From Microvirga sp. 3-52 (GTDB taxonomy: Bacteria; Pseudomonadota; Alphaproteobacteria; Rhizobiales; Beijerinckiaceae): a stretch of DNA of 39,027 nucleotides. Numbering within the stretch: the first letter of the stretch is position 1; each line of letters starts with the position of its first letter. A model generated the notes under the pieces. That model searched no databases. It saw nothing but the letters and a program-made list of their open reading frames with translations, and had not been told where the DNA came from. A program made the translations under genes and the position numbers. Shown here piece after piece: positions 23,274 through 31,613 of this stretch. The DNA lies in assembly GCF_018383585.1 (NCBI RefSeq), contig NZ_JAHAMK010000010.1, forward strand, positions 373 to 39,399, given 5' to 3'.

Positions 23274-23431
23274 GACCCACCGTGCAAGCGATGGGTCCGG
23301 GACGCCAGTGGAAACCGTCGCCGAATGCGCTACAACGGGCGGTCTGGAGCAGCATGGCTCTGGAAAGCTGCGCAGGCACAAGGCAAGGTGCTTGAGCGTT
23401 ACCGGTCAAGCACCTTGGAGTTGGCGTCCGC

Positions 23432-24439
23432 GTGATCGAAAGCATCATGATCTTTGCGCTGGGGTTCGTCGCAGCATCCCTCATCGCGCTTCTTATCATT
23501 CCGGCCGTCAATGCCCGCGCGGAGCGTCTGGCCCGCCGCAGGGCCGAGGCGCTGTTTCCCATGTCGATCTCGGAACTGACGGCGGAGAAGGATCACCTCC
23601 GGGCCGAGTTCGCCGTCCTGCAGCGGCGGATCGAGCGCAAGGCCGAAGAGGCTCTCGCCTTCAAGCACGAAAGCATGGAAGAGCTCGGCCGGCGGGCAAT
23701 CAGGATCGAAGCCCTGGAAGCCACACTGGCCGAGCGGGACCGCACGGTGTCCGAGCTTGAGACGAAGCTGGCCGAAACCCAGACCCGGCTTGCAGCCATC
23801 GAGGCGGACCAAGCGCAGACCCAGACCTATCTCACGAGCACTCGCGAGACGCTGACAGCCCTTGAGAACGCCCACCGCGCGACCCTGAACGAGCTGTCCA
23901 ACACCCGGATGGAACTGGACCTCGCGCAGCATGAACGTTCCAAGCTCAAGACCGAGCTGATCCACACGGAGGAAAAGCTCACCCGCCTGGAGACCGAGTT
24001 CACCGATACCCAGCGGCGCCTCACGGCTTCCTTGAGCGAGCTCGACACCAAGCGGATCACCATCTCGGATCTCGAAACCCGCCTGATGACTCAGACCGCC
24101 CGGGGCAACGATTTCGAGCGGGCCTTGGGCGAGCGCCACAGCGAGCTCTCGGACGAGCGCCTTCGTCTGGCCGAACTGGCCAGGAGCCTCGCGGCCGAAC
24201 AGGAGCGCGGCCTGATCCTGGAGCAGCGGATCCGCGAGATCGAAAGCGAGCGGGACGATGCCCAGAGCCGCCTGGCGGGCTTGGAGGGCTCACAGGATCA
24301 GAATGACGAGTTGCGTCGCCAGATTTCCGAAGTGGCCGCTCAGATCATGAAAGGCGGCAGCGGCCCGGCCGGGAACGGGAAAGCGCGCGAGAACAACCGA
24401 TCCCGCGAGGGCAAGCGGCGTCGCTCGGCGGGGAAGTGA
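23432..24439 (+). CDS. Membrane-anchored coiled-coil protein, function unknown
   Basis: A 335-residue protein with one N-terminal membrane helix (MIFALGFVAASLIALLIIPAV, residues about 6-26) followed by roughly 270 residues of heptad repeats rich in Glu, Leu, Arg and Thr, and a basic, Gly/Ser-rich tail ending RRRSAGK. It would sit in the inner membrane with the coiled coil in the cytoplasm. Proteins of this shape are widespread in Hyphomicrobiales and are annotated only as hypothetical. The GTG start at 23432 is an assumption; a second Met occurs five codons later. Confidence 0.8.
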   Translation: MIESIMIFALGFVAASLIALLIIPAVNARAERLARRRAEALFPMSISELTAEKDHLRAEFAVLQRRIERKAEEALAFKHESMEELGRRAIRIEALEATLAERDRTVSELETKLAETQTRLAAIEADQAQTQTYLTSTRETLTALENAHRATLNELSNTRMELDLAQHERSKLKTELIHTEEKLTRLETEFTDTQRRLTASLSELDTKRITISDLETRLMTQTARGNDFERALGERHSELSDERLRLAELARSLAAEQERGLILEQRIREIESERDDAQSRLAGLEGSQDQNDELRRQISEVAAQIMKGGSGPAGNGKARENNRSREGKRRRSAGK

Positions 24440-24460
24440 TCCTCCCCGCCGAATCGCGCT

Positions 24461-24814
24461 TCATTTCGGATCCAATTGCTGATTGCCACCGGGGCTGCCT
24501 GGCGGGCGGATGACCGGGGTCGTGCCGGGATCGGGCACCGGCGCCGGGACGGTAATGTCGGGGGAGGCGTTCGCCGGGGGCCGGATCACTCCATCGGACT
24601 GCTCCAGCTTGTCGCTCAAGGTATTGGTCGAGCCTGTCTCGGATGGGCCGTTCGGGCCGGAGAGGTTGCTGTCGGGCTCGACCTTCTCGGCCGGCATCTG
24701 GTTCGGCGCAGGCATGTTCGGCGCCTGCTGCTTCAGCACCTCGGGATTCTGCGCCAGGGCGGCCGTGCCGAGTCCGGCGGCAAGGATCGTGGATAAGACC
24801 AGCACACGCTTCAT
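24461..24814 (-). CDS. Small secreted Pro/Asn-rich protein
   Basis: A 117-residue protein with a signal peptide (MKRVLVLSTILAAGLGTAALAQ, cleavage near residue 22) and a disordered mature part rich in Pro, Asn and Gly (QAPNMPAPNQMPAEK, then VPAPVPDPGTTPVIRPPG). The ATG at 24814 follows AAAGGAG, which decides the start against an upstream in-frame ATG. No domain recognised; probably periplasmic. It is convergent with the coiled-coil gene and in the same direction as the transaminase gene, whose stop lies 53 bp upstream. Confidence 0.78.
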   Translation of the reverse strand: MKRVLVLSTILAAGLGTAALAQNPEVLKQQAPNMPAPNQMPAEKVEPDSNLSGPNGPSETGSTNTLSDKLEQSDGVIRPPANASPDITVPAPVPDPGTTPVIRPPGSPGGNQQLDPK

Positions 24815-24867
24815 GGGTCGCTCCTTTGGAAAGGCAACGGGCGACCCAGGAGCGGGTTCCGGCAAAG

Positions 24868-25731
24868 CTATTCGGCCGCCATGGCCGGTGCGCTGGCCAT
24901 GGCCAAGTAAAGCTCGCGCAGCTTCTTCGTAATCGGGCCCGGCTTGCCGTCGGCGACGGGACGCCCATTGATGGACACGATGGGCAGAACGAAGTTCGAG
25001 GCACTAGTCAGGAAGGCCTCGGCGGCATCGTATGCCTCCTCGACCGTGAAGCGACGCTCTTCGAGCACGATTCCGGCCTCTTTCGAGAGCTGCAGCAGGG
25101 ACTTGCGTGTGATGCCCGGCAGGATGGCGTTCGAGAGCGGGCGCACGACGATGCTGCCCTTTTTTGTGACGATGAAGGCGCTCGATGAGCCGCCCTCCGT
25201 CACGAAGCCGTCTTCCACCAGCCAGGCTTCCTGTGCGCCGGCCTCCTTCGCCGCCTGCTTGGCAAGAACCTGTGCGAGCAGATTGAGCGACTTGATGTCC
25301 CGTCGCTGCCAGCGCAGATCCGGCACGGTGATGACGGCGATACCCGTCTGTGCCGCCGGAGCGCTGGCGATTGCCTTGGCCTGGGTGAACATCGCGACCG
25401 TGGGCTTGGCGTCTTCGGGGAAGAAGAAATCCCGTTCCGCGACCCCGCGGGTGACCTGGAAATAGATGAAGCCTTCGGTCATGCCGTTGCGCCGCGCGAG
25501 CTCTTCCTGAATGGAGGTCCACTCGGCCCTGGTATAGGGATTGGGAATGCGGATCTCGGCGAGCGAACGCTCCAGACGCTCCAGATGCGCCTCGTTGTCG
25601 ATCAGGCGTCCGGCGAGCAGCCCGATCCCCTCGTAGACCCCGTCCCCGAACATGAAGCCTCGGTCCATGAAAGGCACCTTGGCCTCTTCGATCGGCAGGA
25701 AGGATCCGTTCAGGAAGACGATGCGGGACAT
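24868..25731 (-). CDS. dat: PLP-dependent D-amino-acid transaminase (fold type IV)
   Basis: A 287-residue fold-type IV aminotransferase. The PLP Lys is Lys147 in RRDIKSLNLLAQVLAKQ, and EAWLVEDGFVTEGGSSSAF and ILPGITRKSLL bind cofactor phosphate and substrate. The N-terminal FMDRGFMFGDGVYEG and the RRDIKSL context favour D-amino-acid transaminase over branched-chain aminotransferase or ADC lyase; the distinction is by motif and not certain. The start at 25731 (MSRIVFLNG) follows TTGGAG; eleven further upstream codons are open but unlikely. It supplies D-Glu or D-Ala, or interconverts D-amino acids. Confidence 0.85.
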   Translation of the reverse strand: MSRIVFLNGSFLPIEEAKVPFMDRGFMFGDGVYEGIGLLAGRLIDNEAHLERLERSLAEIRIPNPYTRAEWTSIQEELARRNGMTEGFIYFQVTRGVAERDFFFPEDAKPTVAMFTQAKAIASAPAAQTGIAVITVPDLRWQRRDIKSLNLLAQVLAKQAAKEAGAQEAWLVEDGFVTEGGSSSAFIVTKKGSIVVRPLSNAILPGITRKSLLQLSKEAGIVLEERRFTVEEAYDAAEAFLTSASNFVLPIVSINGRPVADGKPGPITKKLRELYLAMASAPAMAAE

Positions 25732-25844
25732 GGAAACTCCAAAGTCGTAACCCAACTCAATCAAGCTTAACCTATGGGCAGAGGAACCGCTCGATCTATA
25801 TGACCAGGGGCGCCTTCAGCCTTTCGCGGATAGGTACCCCCAAC

Positions 25845-26459
25845 ATGCGATCGACGCCACTTCTCATTTTGAAAGCCCTGCCCTTTCTGTTCATGACGTC
25901 GGCCGCCCCTGCAGCGTCCCTTCCGGCTCAAAGCTGGTTCAATCAGCAGGGCTATGTCGGACCGTCGGGGAACAGGATCATCGCGTGTCACGGCTATGGA
26001 TGCGCGCGCCGCATGGCGATCTCGGTCGATGGGGCGTGGATCAGCCGCGCCAGGGCCGCCCTGAGATCCGGCCAGGGCTCGCCCGATGCGGAGCGGCGCG
26101 CTCTGGGCGAGGTGATCAGATCCTACACGGCCTATCTCGCCACATCGTTCGGCGGGAAGCCCGATGAGCCAGGCTCGCCGCCCCGGATGTCGGGTGTTAA
26201 TGGGCAAATGGACTGCCTGGACGAGACCACGAACACCACGAGCCTGCTCCTGGTTCTGCAGGAACAGGGGCTTCTGGCCCACCACGTGGTGGAATACCCG
26301 GAATCGCGCGGCTTCTTCCTCGACGGACGCTATCCGCACTTCACAGCGGTCATTACCGAGAAGCGGACCGGAACAGCCTGGGCTGTGGATCCCTGGGAGA
26401 AGGCGCCGGGTCAGCGTCCGGATATCCTGCCGCTCACACAGTGGCGGCAGGACTCATAA
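25845..26459 (+). CDS. Secreted protein with transglutaminase-like Cys-His-Asp triad
   Basis: A 204-residue exported protein. The start at 25845 gives a proper signal peptide (MRSTPLLILKALPFLFMTSA, cleavage near APAAS). In the mature part a Cys-His-Asp arrangement is visible: Cys124 in GQMDCLDETTNTTSLL, His165 in GRYPHFTAVI and Asp182 in AWAVDPWE. This order and spacing are those of bacterial transglutaminase-like cysteine proteases; family membership is inferred from pattern only. The frame on the opposite strand is a shadow. It is divergent from the transaminase gene. Confidence 0.75.
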   Translation: MRSTPLLILKALPFLFMTSAAPAASLPAQSWFNQQGYVGPSGNRIIACHGYGCARRMAISVDGAWISRARAALRSGQGSPDAERRALGEVIRSYTAYLATSFGGKPDEPGSPPRMSGVNGQMDCLDETTNTTSLLLVLQEQGLLAHHVVEYPESRGFFLDGRYPHFTAVITEKRTGTAWAVDPWEKAPGQRPDILPLTQWRQDS

Positions 26460-26480
26460 GCGGCTCTGCTGTCAGCAGGC

Positions 26481-26804
26481 TTATTTCAGGTGCTGGGCGA
26501 GATGCTTGTTCATCTCGAACATCGTCACCTTCGGCTTGCCGAAGATCGGCTGCAGCTTGTCGTCAGCCAGGATCTCGCGCTTGTTCTCGGGATTCTGGAG
26601 GTTGTTCTTCTTGATGTAGTCCCAGATCTTGCTGACGACCTCGCCGCGCGGCAGCGGGTCCGAGCCTACGATGGCGGCCAGTTCCTTGGACGGCTGCAAA
26701 GGCTTCTGAAGAGCATTGGGCTTGGAGCCGGCAGCCTTCTTGGCGGCAGGCTTGTCTGCAGCCTTCTTCGCACCGGCTTTTCCGTCTGTAGTCTTGGTCG
26801 GCAT
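26481..26804 (-). CDS. SWIB/MDM2-domain protein
   Basis: A 107-residue protein with an Ala/Lys-rich basic N-terminus (residues 1-35) and a SWIB domain (PLQPSKELAAIVGSDPLPRGEVVSKIWDYIKKNN, then LQNPENKREILADDKLQPIFGK; named in pieces). SWIB domains occur in chromatin remodellers, in chlamydial topoisomerase fusions and as stand-alone proteins in many alphaproteobacteria. The basic tail suggests DNA or nucleoid association. GGAG precedes the start (GGAGGAATAC). Role in the bacterium unknown. Confidence 0.92.
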   Translation of the reverse strand: MPTKTTDGKAGAKKAADKPAAKKAAGSKPNALQKPLQPSKELAAIVGSDPLPRGEVVSKIWDYIKKNNLQNPENKREILADDKLQPIFGKPKVTMFEMNKHLAQHLK

Positions 26805-26989
26805 GTATTCCTCCGGGAATGGTATGGGAAAGCTCGTCGACAGCCCTGAACCAGGCCCGAAAAGCTCATTGACCAGCCTTCGGTCGGACGTCGCGGAAAG
26901 ACTTACCGGAGCCCGGCCCCCTGACAGAAGGTCAATTCCGGCAGAGCTTATGTCCGCTCAGCGCCATCAGCAAGCCAGAGTTCAGGAAT

Positions 26990-27442
26990 TTAGGCGGTTT
27001 TCGGGAAGGGGAGGATCTTCCCGGCATGTTCGGCAGAAGGCCGTGGGGTTTTGGCAACATGGCTGAAGCGCCTCGTCCGGTCCGCCGCGGAGTGGACATG
27101 GGACACGATGGCCTCGTTGGGACATGGCTTGGCCAGGAAGGCCGCTCCAGGCGGAAGGTCGCCTTCGGAGGGCCATTGCCGGCCCGACATGATGAGGATC
27201 TCGGTCTCCGGCCAGGCACGATGGACCCGATGCGCGAGCTCGAAGCCGTTGCAGCCCATGGGCATGTCCACATCCGTCAAAAGGACATTGACAGGCAGGC
27301 CCGCCTCCAGAAGCACCAGGGCTTCCGTGGCATTGGCTGCCTCGACCACCTTGAAACCGGCATCTTCGAGAAGGTCTGAAATGAAGAGGCGGATGAGAGG
27401 TTCGTCTTCGACGAGGAGAACTGTGGAAGGGTCGGCGGGCAT
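26990..27442 (-). CDS. Single-domain response regulator
   Basis: A 150-residue receiver domain with no output domain: VLLVEDEPLIRLFISDLLEDAG, the phosphoacceptor Asp in VLLTDVDMPMGCNGFEL, Ser/Thr in ILIMSGR and Lys in FLAKPCP. The last 30 residues are a short basic tail. Such stand-alone receivers in alphaproteobacteria act in stress phosphorelays. It lies 79 bp downstream of the UV endonuclease gene in the same direction. No kinase is adjacent. Confidence 0.92.
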   Translation of the reverse strand: MPADPSTVLLVEDEPLIRLFISDLLEDAGFKVVEAANATEALVLLEAGLPVNVLLTDVDMPMGCNGFELAHRVHRAWPETEILIMSGRQWPSEGDLPPGAAFLAKPCPNEAIVSHVHSAADRTRRFSHVAKTPRPSAEHAGKILPFPKTA

Positions 27443-27521
27443 CGACTTCTTGACTCACTGCACAATGCCCGACAACGCGGCCAAAACGGTTTGGTTCCAA
27501 GCTCTCCATGAAAGCGAAATA

Positions 27522-28580
27522 TTATCGCAGAACCCGGCTGGCCGCCTGTCGGCGTTCTACGTGATGGGCCAAGCCTTCCGAGGCGATGTTCTTGAGCTTG
27601 GCTTCGATTTCGAAATCCGACCAGGTCAGATGGCGAAGCACCAGATCGTTCACGGCCTCGTTCCACATGAGATCCGAGTGGGCACGCAGATCCCTCGGCT
27701 TGATCCCCGCCGCGACCAGGGACTGGAAGTCAGGAAGAGTTCCGATGTCCTGATCGGGCAGCAGATCCTCGCGTGAGACGCTGACATGGCTCACCGGGCG
27801 AACGCCACGCCAGGAGGCGACGATGCGTCCGATCCGGGGATCCCCCGGCTCGATGTACTCGCCTCGGCTCATGATCCAGTGGTGGTGGAGATCAAGGACG
27901 AGGGGGACGTCATCGGCAAGAGGCAGGAGATCGTCGAGGCCGAAGCTGACTTCGTCGTTTTCGATCGTGATCAGATTGCGGGCCGTGTTCGACAGGTGCG
28001 AAAGGCCGCCCCGGATGCCTTCGGCGCCCAGAGCCTTTGCGCCGCCATGGATGTTGATATGCGCTCCGTGCGGGTGCCAGCCATCGCCGTATCCCATGAG
28101 CGTCATGATCTCGGCGTGGTACTCGAATTCAGCCAGTCCGTTGGCGGCGGCCGATGGATTGGCGGATGCGATGACGCAGAACTGGCCAGGATGCATGCTG
28201 AGCCGCACATCGTGGTCTCGCGCGAGCTGCCCCATCGAAGCGAGCTTCGTCTCGATCAGGCGGCGCAGGTCGGGGTCCTGGTAGAGTTCCTTGCAGCTCG
28301 GATGGGTATATCCCGGAAGAAGATCGCTCGACAGCCGGTGCAGGCGTTCGAGCTTCGGCCGTGTCGCCACGTGGGCGATCTGCAGTCGGAACGCTTCAAG
28401 GTTATGAGCCACGACGGAGCTGAGTTTATCGTAAGCTGCCTTCGGATCGAGCCGCCCGAGATAGGCCATCGTCACCGTGCTCGTGTTCATCGCCCGCACG
28501 GCCTGGGCGTCGCCATCCTCGGGAATGTATTTGCAGCAGAAGCCGAAGCGGGAATCTTGCATGATGTGAGATGACGTCAT
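27522..28580 (-). CDS. uvsE: UV-damage endonuclease UvsE (UVDE)
   Basis: A TIM-barrel endonuclease of 352 residues that nicks 5' of UV photoproducts and abasic sites. Family signatures: FGFCCKYIP at the N-terminus, the metal-site segments LSMHPGQFCVIAS, HINIHGGAKA, LITIENDEVSFGLDDLLPL and LVLDLHHHWI, then SVSRE. The ATG at 28580 (MTSSHIMQD) is chosen; nine further upstream codons overlap the region before the next gene. The C-terminal region is short, as in bacterial UvsE. It is the middle gene of three on the same strand, between two receiver proteins. Confidence 0.93.
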   Translation of the reverse strand: MTSSHIMQDSRFGFCCKYIPEDGDAQAVRAMNTSTVTMAYLGRLDPKAAYDKLSSVVAHNLEAFRLQIAHVATRPKLERLHRLSSDLLPGYTHPSCKELYQDPDLRRLIETKLASMGQLARDHDVRLSMHPGQFCVIASANPSAAANGLAEFEYHAEIMTLMGYGDGWHPHGAHINIHGGAKALGAEGIRGGLSHLSNTARNLITIENDEVSFGLDDLLPLADDVPLVLDLHHHWIMSRGEYIEPGDPRIGRIVASWRGVRPVSHVSVSREDLLPDQDIGTLPDFQSLVAAGIKPRDLRAHSDLMWNEAVNDLVLRHLTWSDFEIEAKLKNIASEGLAHHVERRQAASRVLR

Positions 28581-28611
28581 CGAGCCGTGACAGGTTCCCG
28601 CCTGCAATGTC

Positions 28612-28965
28612 TCAGCAGGGCAAGCGATTGAGAGTGAGATGCTCCACGGATTTGAGAAGCGTCCGCTCCTCGAAAGGCTTTGCGACGAAGGCCGCTTGCC
28701 GAAGGGACTGGGGCAGGTCGGAGGGCTTGGAGGCCGATACGAAGACGAAGGGGATCCGGCGCTCGAGGAGAGCCTCCGCCACGCCGAAACTCTTGCCGCC
28801 GATCACATCGACATCGAGCAAGGCACAATCAAATCCATCGTCGAGATGCCGGTAGGCTTCGTCCAGGCAGCCGAGAGAATCGATGATCTCATGTCCCTCG
28901 GCTTCGAGAATGGACTGCAGGTCCGTGGCAATCCACGGATCGTCTTCCAGGATCAGAATACGCAT
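28612..28965 (-). CDS. Single-domain response regulator
   Basis: A 117-residue receiver only: MRILILEDDPWIATDLQSILEAEG, phosphoacceptor Asp in FDCALLDVDVIGGKSFG, Ser in FVFVSASKP and Lys in FVAKPFEE. An upstream in-frame ATG (29067) would add 34 residues that look unnatural, so 28965 is preferred. Receivers of this type in this order are linked to general stress or light signalling. It is followed 31 bp later by uvsE, so co-transcription with the repair gene is likely. Confidence 0.92.
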   Translation of the reverse strand: MRILILEDDPWIATDLQSILEAEGHEIIDSLGCLDEAYRHLDDGFDCALLDVDVIGGKSFGVAEALLERRIPFVFVSASKPSDLPQSLRQAAFVAKPFEERTLLKSVEHLTLNRLPC

Positions 28966-29139
28966 GCCCCAACTCCAACAACCGATCCTTCGACAGGACC
29001 GCATCTCGCGCGAAACTCCTCGGAGATAGGAAATTTTAGCCTTGTGGAGGGGCAACAAGTTCGGCACAGCCTCGTTCCCGCATGAATCGTTCAGGAGGGA
29101 ATTTTGAGGAAATACGGTTAAAGAACCGCCTCGGCCGTT

Positions 29140-29241
29140 TCAGGCGAGCAGGAGCAACTCGTCAGGAAGTCTTGAAACCGGAGCGTCCCATTCCCATCTC
29201 TGGATCAAGCTGGTGGCGCAATCGTCCACCAGAACGGTCAC
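29140..29241 (-). other. Possible micro-ORF or gene remnant
   Basis: The frame reads TVLVDDCATSLIQRWEWDAP and ends in PDELLLLA, a composition more natural than its neighbours. It is closed upstream by a stop nine codons before the GTG, with no ATG. It could be a tiny gene or the end of a decayed one. Weak evidence. Confidence 0.25.
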
Positions 29242-29363
29242 GATGCCGAGATGATGACGCCGGATGTACGCGCATCACCTCGCCGTGGCCGTTGTTACTT
29301 CTACAGCTCCCCCGACTGGCATTTGCGTTCACCTTTCGCGGTCTCGCGATGAAGCCGTAAAAA

Positions 29364-29381
29364 CGCCGGCTTGCGCCGGCG
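29364..29381 (-). terminator. Rho-independent terminator of the membrane stress gene cluster
   Basis: Exact seven-base arms CGCCGGC and GCCGGCG around TTGC. On the minus strand GTTTTTA follows. It lies 30 bp past the last gene (29411) of the four-gene set. Confidence 0.9.
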
Positions 29382-29410
29382 CTTCTCATCTTGGTTTGGT
29401 GATGTGAGCT

Positions 29411-30118
29411 TTAGTGGCGGTTGGCATCCCGCTGACCGTTGAACTCGCTCTCGTGCCGGCTGAACTGCGCATCATCGCCGTTGAAGGTATCTTCAACGTA
29501 CTCGCGGCCACGATTGGCAGCGTCGCGGGCATAGCGAAGGCCCTGATTGCGAACCTCGTCCGCCCACTCGCCGAACATCTCGTTTTCGCGACGGGTGCGC
29601 GGCAGCAGAGCGCCCAAGAGAAGACCTGCGGCCAATCCCACGAGACCAACCACCATGGGATTTTCGGACACATAACTCTGAACGCCGCCGCGGGCGTTGC
29701 CGAAAGCGCGCGCCGAGCGGCCGCCCATCTGGTTCACGCGACGGCGCTGGCCCTGATAGGTACCGGAAGCCCAGTCGGAAGCGCGTTCATAGGTATCGCG
29801 AGCCCAGTCGGAAGCGCCTTCATAGGCGTCTCCTGCCTTCTGACGCACCTGATCGGCAGCCTGCTGAGCCTTGTCGGTCATCGAGCCGCTCTGATCTTGG
29901 GCATTCTGCTGCGACGACTGGTTCCTCTGCTGACCTGCTCCCTGACTTCCACCAGTGGAATTGGACGCCTGAGAGGATTTCTGCTCATGCGCGTGGGGCA
30001 TCGGCGGCTCGCCGATATTGCCAACCGACGTTCCGGCAGAAACATTGCCGGCCGTACCGGACTGGGCTCCGCCCGGCTTATCCGTCGGCTTGCCGGTTTC
30101 GTTCTTGTTGTTCGCCAT
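29411..30118 (-). CDS. ElaB/YqjD-like membrane-anchored protein with disordered N-terminus
   Basis: A 235-residue protein. The first 80 residues are low-complexity (Gln, Ser, Gly, Asn), the middle is an amphipathic helix with repeats (DWARDTYERASDWASGTYQ), and one hydrophobic segment (VVGLVGLAAGLLLGALL, about residues 155-171) follows SENP, as in the C-terminal anchor of ElaB/YqjD-type (DUF883) ribosome-associated proteins. A conserved tail (EMFGEWADEVRNQGLRYARDAANRGREY, named in part) follows. It is the last of four same-strand stress-type genes and is followed by a terminator. Confidence 0.78.
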   Translation of the reverse strand: MANNKNETGKPTDKPGGAQSGTAGNVSAGTSVGNIGEPPMPHAHEQKSSQASNSTGGSQGAGQQRNQSSQQNAQDQSGSMTDKAQQAADQVRQKAGDAYEGASDWARDTYERASDWASGTYQGQRRRVNQMGGRSARAFGNARGGVQSYVSENPMVVGLVGLAAGLLLGALLPRTRRENEMFGEWADEVRNQGLRYARDAANRGREYVEDTFNGDDAQFSRHESEFNGQRDANRH

Positions 30119-30139
30119 GGAAAACTCCTGTTCTATCCG

Positions 30140-30559
30140 TCAAAAGCGGGGATTGATGTCGGAACGCTCGAACATCGGATCGGACGAGTGCGGAGGCGCG
30201 GCTTCCGCGCCATAAAGGCGAGGATCCTCCATCTCCATCAGGAGATGCTCTTCGGTGATCAGATCCTCGTCGGCCGCGATCAGTCTGGTTCTCGGGCGCG
30301 TCACTGAGCGACCCAGCCGGTAGGCGAGAAGCCCGACGCCCATCGCGATCAGCATGACCGGCACCGGGTTGCGCCGGACCGTGTCCAGAACCTTGTCGTA
30401 GAGTGGTCCGTACTGGCCATTCCGGGCCGTACCGAGCATGTCGTCGACGACACCGGAGACGGACATCTTGTCCTGAAGGCGATCGATGGTCTGATCGAGC
30501 TGAGCGCGACTGCGCTCGATATCTCTCTCCATCTCCTGCAGACTCTGTGACGTCATCAT
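30140..30559 (-). CDS. DUF3618-type small membrane protein
   Basis: A 139-residue protein matching DUF3618: EMERDIERSRAQLDQTIDRLQDKM at the N-terminus, then a helix leading to RRNPVPVMLIAMGVGLLAYRLG as the single membrane segment. The C-terminus is acidic. It overlaps the upstream gene by four bases (ATGA at 30556-30559), indicating coupled translation. Function unknown; such proteins accompany YqjD and DUF1469 proteins in alphaproteobacteria. Confidence 0.85.
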   Translation of the reverse strand: MMTSQSLQEMERDIERSRAQLDQTIDRLQDKMSVSGVVDDMLGTARNGQYGPLYDKVLDTVRRNPVPVMLIAMGVGLLAYRLGRSVTRPRTRLIAADEDLITEEHLLMEMEDPRLYGAEAAPPHSSDPMFERSDINPRF

Positions 30560-30954
30560 GCACCTCTTTCGGACAGGACTTCCGCATCACGCTTGAGGGA
30601 GCGCATCGTCCGTTGCGGCATGAGCGAGGACGAGGTCATGGCACTGCGGCCCCAGAGCCCGAGACCGATGGCGATCAGCGCAAGCACGCCACCGACGATC
30701 AGCGCGGCAAGAGCCTCCGAATTGACGACGGTTGCGAGCCACTCGACCAGGGACTCGGTCAGCAGCATGACGGCCGCAATGGCGAAGATCGCCGCCACGA
30801 CGACCATCGCGAGACCCATGAAGAGAGTGCGGATGTTCTGGGAAACCTCGGTTCGAAAGAGCGTGAACTCTTTCTGCGCGAGATCGGTGGATTCCCGCAG
30901 TGCCTCACCGACGAGGCCCTGAATGGTTTGGTTGCCGTTGCCGTTGCCCTGCAT
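30556..30954 (-). CDS. DUF1469/holin-superfamily membrane protein
   Basis: A 132-residue protein of the phage-holin-3-6 superfamily (DUF1469). An N-terminal amphipathic helix (LVGEALRESTDLAQKEFTLF) precedes two membrane segments (VVVAAIFAIAAVMLLTESLV and AALIVGGVLALIAIGLGLWG). Although the family name says holin, chromosomal members are not lytic in known cases and form part of envelope-stress sets. It sits second in the four-gene cluster, 11 bp after the upstream gene. Confidence 0.85.
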   Translation of the reverse strand: MQGNGNGNQTIQGLVGEALRESTDLAQKEFTLFRTEVSQNIRTLFMGLAMVVVAAIFAIAAVMLLTESLVEWLATVVNSEALAALIVGGVLALIAIGLGLWGRSAMTSSSLMPQRTMRSLKRDAEVLSERGA

Positions 30955-30965
30955 GGCAGCCTCCG

Positions 30966-31493
30966 TCAGGCGCCGGTTCCAGCGCGCGGGCGCTGAGCCT
31001 GTCGTGCACGGGTCTGCCGGCTTTGCGCCTGGCCCGCATGCACGCTGTCATAGCGAAGATCCTCTGCCGTGCTCTTGATGAAGCGCGCGGCAAGGAAGCC
31101 GACGGCGACGGATACGGCAGCCACGGTCGCGGGGCGGCGGCGGACCACATCCTCGAACTCGTTGAAAAAGTCCGCGAAGGTGCGGTCGCGGATGGAATCC
31201 GCAAGCTGCTCCAATCCTTCGGCTGCCGTGTCAACCACGGCGCGGATGTTGGGCCGCTCATCGAAGGAATGAGTGGATTCGCGCAGCGAAGTGGCGAAAT
31301 CTGCAACGGACTGCGCAACATCGTCCTTGCGGCGGTCGACATAATCCGTCGCCTGCTCCCGCGCGGAATCGATGAAGTGACGGCTGCGCTCTACTGCAAC
31401 GCCTGCGATGTCGCCGACGTCGCCCTTGAGCGCATCCCAATCCTCGTTGCCGTTGTCCTGCTGCCTGTTGGTGTTTTGCTGTCCCACGCCCAT
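30966..31493 (-). CDS. Membrane-anchored stress protein (DUF883-like)
   Basis: A 175-residue protein with a polar Asn/Gln-rich N-terminus, a long amphipathic helical part (VERSRHFIDSAREQATDYVDRR onward) and one C-terminal hydrophobic segment (PATVAAVSVAVGFLAARFI) after VVRRR. This is the layout of YqjD/ElaB-like proteins. It is the first gene of the four-gene set. Two in-frame starts are close together (31499 and 31493); the second gives MGVGQQNTN. Role unknown. Confidence 0.78.
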   Translation of the reverse strand: MGVGQQNTNRQQDNGNEDWDALKGDVGDIAGVAVERSRHFIDSAREQATDYVDRRKDDVAQSVADFATSLRESTHSFDERPNIRAVVDTAAEGLEQLADSIRDRTFADFFNEFEDVVRRRPATVAAVSVAVGFLAARFIKSTAEDLRYDSVHAGQAQSRQTRARQAQRPRAGTGA

Positions 31494-31613
31494 GGTCAAC
31501 CTCTCTCAATCGTGAGTGAGTAACCGTTAGAAGCGCGGCAGGTTCCGAACCTCCCCGTGGGTCAATGCTTTAGAGGGTGAAGCGTTCTTCGCGGAGGCTC
31601 GGCGGGTGGGACC

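Larger units (their letters stand above)
28966..29410. other. Intergenic region with possible remnant coding and a terminator
   Basis: About 445 bp. It contains the upstream part of the receiver gene promoter, a 33-codon minus-strand frame (29140-29241) that looks protein-like but has only a GTG start, and the terminator at 29364-29381. Longer frames on both strands here lack natural composition and were not accepted. Confidence 0.45.

Noticed and set aside
25767..26339. 190-codon minus-strand frame
   Set aside because: Shadow of the exported protein at 25845, which has a proper signal peptide.
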